DNA from: Planctomycetota bacterium | GTDB taxonomy: Bacteria; Planctomycetota; Phycisphaerae; Phycisphaerales; SM1A02 | NCBI GenBank assembly: GCA_022566535.1 | Contig: JADFIR010000018.1 | Location: 1 to 56,681 of the forward strand | Direction: 5' to 3' | Length of the DNA: 56,681 bases | Shown: piece by piece, positions 53,443-56,681 of the stretch | How positions within the stretch are numbered: position 1 is the stretch's first letter | Layout: each line of letters opens with the position of its first letter | Position numbers and translations under genes: made by a program | Notes under the pieces: model-generated | What the model was told of the DNA's origin: nothing | Databases searched by the model: none | Seen by the model: only the letters and a program-made list of their open reading frames with translations

Positions 53443-55770
53443 CTAACGCAGCACCAGGGCAAAATGTTGCCGCTGATCGGCAGAAAACTGCTCGATTCCC
53501 TTCTCGTCGGCGATAAGCAGGGCCTGGGTCGCATTGACCTGCACCACTGCGTTTCGGCTTGCCGCCAACACCGCCCGCAGATCCGCCCGCCCATTGGCCA
53601 GCTCGAAGTACGCCTCCGATCCGAACCGGACGATGATGATCTCGGTCTCTTCGTCCACGTCTTCATCGACCAGGAACTGGCCGATCTGGTGGTACCACCG
53701 GTTGTTGAACTGCTGCACCGGAAGCTGGCCCAGATCGAGACGGTCCTCGTCGCGACTGCGCAGCTGCTTCAGCTGGGCGTTCTTGCGGGCGATGATGTTG
53801 GCCGCTTCGCCGACGTCCGCGCGCACCGCCTCGGCCGCGAGCCAAAGATCAAGCTCACCGTTGCTGTCACCGAAGACACCTCCGCCACGACCAGGACCCC
53901 CGCCGGGGCCGCCGCCGCCACCCTCACGAATCGCGACGCCTAGTCCTCGGAGGCGCTGGCCCTGGATGGCACGGCTGGCGGGCCCGGGTGCACGACGCGG
54001 CATACCGGGAACCGGCCGCAGGTGGCGCACCAGGAGCTCCTGGCGCTCGGGCACCACCAGCCAGCTCGTGTACGGCGTCTGGATGCCATATTGCTGACTC
54101 AGCGCGACGATCTCGGCGATCATCTCCTGCGATTCGCCGTGAGTCCGGACCTGATCGATCAGGTATGATATCTTCCGCCCGGCCCATACCGCCGGCACGT
54201 AGGTCGCTTCGGCGGTGTTGGTAAACGCAACGCTCGGCCAGCCGTACTCAATTTCCTTCCCGTTTCGCGTCGCCATCAGCTTCACCGGCCCGGTGACCGG
54301 CGTCCGGAACTGGCCGGCGATGATGAGCTGCTGGCCGTGATACAAGTCGCCGAGTGCGGCGGGGAATCGCTCGGTGACGCCGACGGCCGGCAATACCAAA
54401 CGGAGATTCGTCAGCACCGGTTGGCTGACAACCGAAAAGAAGTCGCCCAGCACCAGCTCCAGGTTTTCGCCCGGCTGGACGTAGGTCGGCCGGCCGGTGA
54501 ACTCGTTGGCCAGCCGATCCAGCAGGATCGTGTTGACATCGTGGCCCACGCCGAACGGAAATATCCGCAGCCCCACGCTCGCCGCCGGAGCCTGCGCGAG
54601 GATCGTCATGATTTCATCAGGTTGGCGGTTGCCTCTCCCATCGGTGAGGAACACGACGACAAACGGCCGAGCCACCGAAGCGTCTTGGGCTTTCGGCCGC
54701 ATGGTGAGCACGTGTTGGAGCGTGTCGGCGATGTTGGTTCCGCCGGCTGCCCCGAACTGCTCGATCCAGTTCTGAGCTTCGGCCCGTTTCTCCTTCGCGG
54801 CCGGGACAAGCTCCTCAAACAGCACGTCGTAGCCGGTGGAAAATCGCACCACGCTGAATCGGTCGCCCTCATCGAGCTTGTCGATACAGAACTGAAGGGC
54901 CCGGCGAGCCTGTTGGATCTTCTCGCCGGCCATCGACCCGCTGGTGTCGATCACGAACACGACGTCCTGCGGCTGATAGGCGGACTTCGGCCAAAGCTGC
55001 TTGGGCGTGAGCATCAGCACAAAGTGGCCGGGCTTGGATTGATCCGGCTGGTAAGTGACGACCGACAGGCCGAGATCGCTCGAATCGGTGTCGTACAGCA
55101 GCAGGAAATCGTCTTCGAGGCTGCCGCCGGACGCTTCGTAGCCGATCTTCGCAGCGTTCTCGCCTTCGCGGACGATCTCCACCGAGTGGCTGGGCGACCA
55201 GATATTCTTCAGCGGAGCCGTGGTGTGAAGCGAAACACTGAACCGCACCATGCCATACGCCTGCCCGGCCGTCTTTCTCGTCCGTAGCGGATAGTGATAC
55301 CCGTGCATCCCGCTGATCGGGCGAACGACCTGCTGATACTTCAGCTTTATCGTGGTGTCGCTGCCCGGCTCGATCGGGAACACTCGCATTTGCAGCAGCC
55401 GGCGACCGATAAACTCGATCAGCCCGGGGTCCTTGGTTCGCCGGACGATCGATTCATAGATCTCCCGTGCCTTGTCCGCAGGCAGCACCTCGCCTTGGAC
55501 AAACTTGCCGTTGATGGTCATCTGGAAATTGGTCAGGTCCGCGTGTTCCGGCAGCGGAAACAGGTAGGTGGCTTCCAATCGCCGGTTCGTGTCGTTATGA
55601 AAGGTCTGGGTCACCGATGTCAGGGCCACCTGATCGTGAATCTCCACGTCCACCAGGTGATCGGTGACTCGAAGCGGCGGCAGCGTCTGATCCTTCGGGG
55701 CGAGCAGGCCCGCCGCATGGGAGCTGCTTGAAATCAACCCAACGGTCAGCGGAATCCAGCAATGTCGCAT
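53443..55770 (-). CDS. VIT and von Willebrand factor A domain protein
   Basis: A secreted 775-residue protein with signal peptide (about 1-20), a VIT domain (about 32-165: LRVTDHLVDVEIHDQVALTSVTQTFHNDTNRRLEATYLFPLP), a VWA domain (about 268-440) with an intact MIDAS DTSGSM (275-280), and a Gly-rich linker (about 640-660) before a C-terminal region. Such proteins are typical of planctomycetes and other bacteria, where VWA binds ligands through Mg2+. No protease or partner gene is adjacent. Start ATG 55770. Confidence 0.93.
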   Translation of the reverse strand: MRHCWIPLTVGLISSSSHAAGLLAPKDQTLPPLRVTDHLVDVEIHDQVALTSVTQTFHNDTNRRLEATYLFPLPEHADLTNFQMTINGKFVQGEVLPADKAREIYESIVRRTKDPGLIEFIGRRLLQMRVFPIEPGSDTTIKLKYQQVVRPISGMHGYHYPLRTRKTAGQAYGMVRFSVSLHTTAPLKNIWSPSHSVEIVREGENAAKIGYEASGGSLEDDFLLLYDTDSSDLGLSVVTYQPDQSKPGHFVLMLTPKQLWPKSAYQPQDVVFVIDTSGSMAGEKIQQARRALQFCIDKLDEGDRFSVVRFSTGYDVLFEELVPAAKEKRAEAQNWIEQFGAAGGTNIADTLQHVLTMRPKAQDASVARPFVVVFLTDGRGNRQPDEIMTILAQAPAASVGLRIFPFGVGHDVNTILLDRLANEFTGRPTYVQPGENLELVLGDFFSVVSQPVLTNLRLVLPAVGVTERFPAALGDLYHGQQLIIAGQFRTPVTGPVKLMATRNGKEIEYGWPSVAFTNTAEATYVPAVWAGRKISYLIDQVRTHGESQEMIAEIVALSQQYGIQTPYTSWLVVPERQELLVRHLRPVPGMPRRAPGPASRAIQGQRLRGLGVAIREGGGGGPGGGPGRGGGVFGDSNGELDLWLAAEAVRADVGEAANIIARKNAQLKQLRSRDEDRLDLGQLPVQQFNNRWYHQIGQFLVDEDVDEETEIIIVRFGSEAYFELANGRADLRAVLAASRNAVVQVNATQALLIADEKGIEQFSADQRQHFALVLR

Positions 55771-55959
55771 AGCAAATCTCCGTTAGAACCTACGGGCGGT
55801 ATCCCCTGGATATACATGGTCCGACGCCGGGGTTCGTCTCCTGTTCCGCGGCGGGTTTTTTCTCAGCGTGGGGCGAACCATCGGCCAGGGCGTTTCGACC
55901 CATATCATTGATACAGTCGTCCACTCATCCGCCCCGAATAGCCTTGGAGGCTGAAATCC

Positions 55960-56681
55960 TCACAGAACGTACATTCCTCCCGGATGACCATGACTGCAAT
56001 TGAGCACATCCTCCGACGAGCCCGACGGCGAGTGGTGGCCGACCGGGCGGTCCGCCAGGCCGGGGCCGGCCGCCGGATCGTAACTGAATGCCGGAAAGAC
56101 GCGCGACTCCATTGCCGCGGCGGCAGACAGGTAGGCGGGGAGGCTCGTTGCCGGTCCGCTGCGGCGCGCAAAAATGCTGAAGATCGCCGGCCCGCGAAAT
56201 TCCAGTCCTTTTCGAATTTCTTCTTTTTGCTGGTACAGATTGGAACTGACCGACTGCAGCACATAAGCGTTGCCCGGCACAACGAATGTGTTGGCCAGTT
56301 GCTGCACAAATGCGCCGCGATGCAGTTGCCTGTCGACAGACGATGGCTCACCGAGCACATCGCTCACCTGCAACAGAACCTTCATCGGCAGGTCGGACGA
56401 TGCAATCTCCATCAACCTCGCCTTATCGCCCGTATCACACTGGCTTTCCAGCAGACAGATTAGATATGACGGAAACAGCGCCAGATCTGCTGGCGCAAGA
56501 GCCTGCACGCCGAAGCGATCGAAATAAGCCGCGTGCTTCTGCTCGCGATAGGCATTCTCGCATTCGAGTTCTGCAACGGCGATGGCCTTGATGACTTTCG
56601 CTATTTCGGGCAGGCGTTCGTTGTAGGCTTTCAGCGCACTTGATGCGCTGTTGAAGGCGAAGCGATACTGCGTACTGTCTT
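55960..56681 (-). CDS. 3' part of a gene entering from the right edge
   Basis: The minus frame is open from the window edge to a stop at 55960, about 240 codons, so the start lies outside. It is mostly helical at first (ALKAYNERLPEIAKVIKAIAVAELECENAY), then FPSYLICLLE, LPMKVLLQVSDVL, GPAIFSIFARRSG, LPAYLSAAAAMESRVFPAFSYDPAAG. The last block reminds me of large planctomycete 2-oxoacid:acceptor oxidoreductase-like proteins, low confidence. The tail after YDPAAG is low in similarity and an alternative frame (stop 55905) looks equally open, so a frameshift or decay near 56080 is possible. Confidence 0.5.
   Translation of the reverse strand, partial: DSTQYRFAFNSASSALKAYNERLPEIAKVIKAIAVAELECENAYREQKHAAYFDRFGVQALAPADLALFPSYLICLLESQCDTGDKARLMEIASSDLPMKVLLQVSDVLGEPSSVDRQLHRGAFVQQLANTFVVPGNAYVLQSVSSNLYQQKEEIRKGLEFRGPAIFSIFARRSGPATSLPAYLSAAAAMESRVFPAFSYDPAAGPGLADRPVGHHSPSGSSEDVLNCSHGHPGGMYVL

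Noticed and set aside
54337..55287. Plus-strand 316-codon open frame
   Set aside because: It is antisense to the VIT-VWA gene, whose MIDAS motif and length are clear.

Overview
The window is GC-rich bacterial chromosome, most likely from a planctomycete of the Phycisphaerae type. I infer this from two membrane proteins with a CPxCGYNLR zinc ribbon, an H-x-DG pseudopilin, a sigma factor/transmembrane kinase pair, a ResB-CcsA cytochrome c system and scattered REP-type palindromes with Y1 transposases. No database search was possible; assignments rest on reading motifs.

Layout. Positions 1-3608: a truncated DUF4837-like lipoprotein gene, an N-terminal remnant of a HI0933-type flavoprotein, tRNA-Cys, a CsgG-like lipoprotein and a divergent secreted protein with an internal duplication. 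3636-4763: a simple repeat tract, a DacZ-like diadenylate cyclase and a hairpin direct repeat. 4956-7461: a complete retron island in the order PRTase-like effector, winged-helix protein, structured msr-msd locus, reverse transcriptase. 7462-8380: gene-poor and repeat-rich. 8381-13767: gatB, a pseudopilin, pyrE, a DUF433 antitoxin whose toxin partner is cut off by a REP-flanked RAYT transposase, a DUF2442 gene and a membrane protein. 13764-21867: a large TPR-like protein, a HEAT-like protein, an orphan oligopeptide binding protein plus permease, a second Y1 element between identical palindromes, and a TlpA-like lipoprotein. 22183-29725: a TIGR03546/TIGR03545-like fusion, enolase, a zinc-ribbon protein, a 2-hydroxyacid dehydrogenase, HU, ThpR and a GAF-PP2C phosphatase. 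29808-35779: a minus-strand cluster of outer membrane barrel, lipoprotein, FecR protein and CHASE2-adenylate cyclase. 35984-43038: an MBL hydrolase, ResB-CcsA, 3-hydroxyacyl-CoA dehydrogenase and a secreted protein. 43069-48053: a HEPN-MNT pair, then a tight minus-strand run of TauE, MntA, HepT, PrpB, zinc-ribbon protein and citrate synthase. 48263-56681: a kinase/sigma pair, a coiled-coil protein with a clear terminator, a VIT-VWA protein and the 3' part of a gene entering from the right edge.

How the parts work together. Housekeeping functions (translation, pyrimidines, glycolysis, 2-methylcitrate/citrate metabolism, cytochrome c maturation) are interleaved with signalling (c-di-AMP, cAMP, PP2C, Ser/Thr kinase/sigma) and with defence or addiction modules (retron, two HEPN-MNT pairs, a broken DUF433/DUF5615 pair). 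The retron is the most interesting system. Its RT carries the retron NAxxH and VTG signatures, the region before it is bounded by an a1/a2-like inverted repeat, and both accessory genes overlap upstream, so the whole cassette appears intact.
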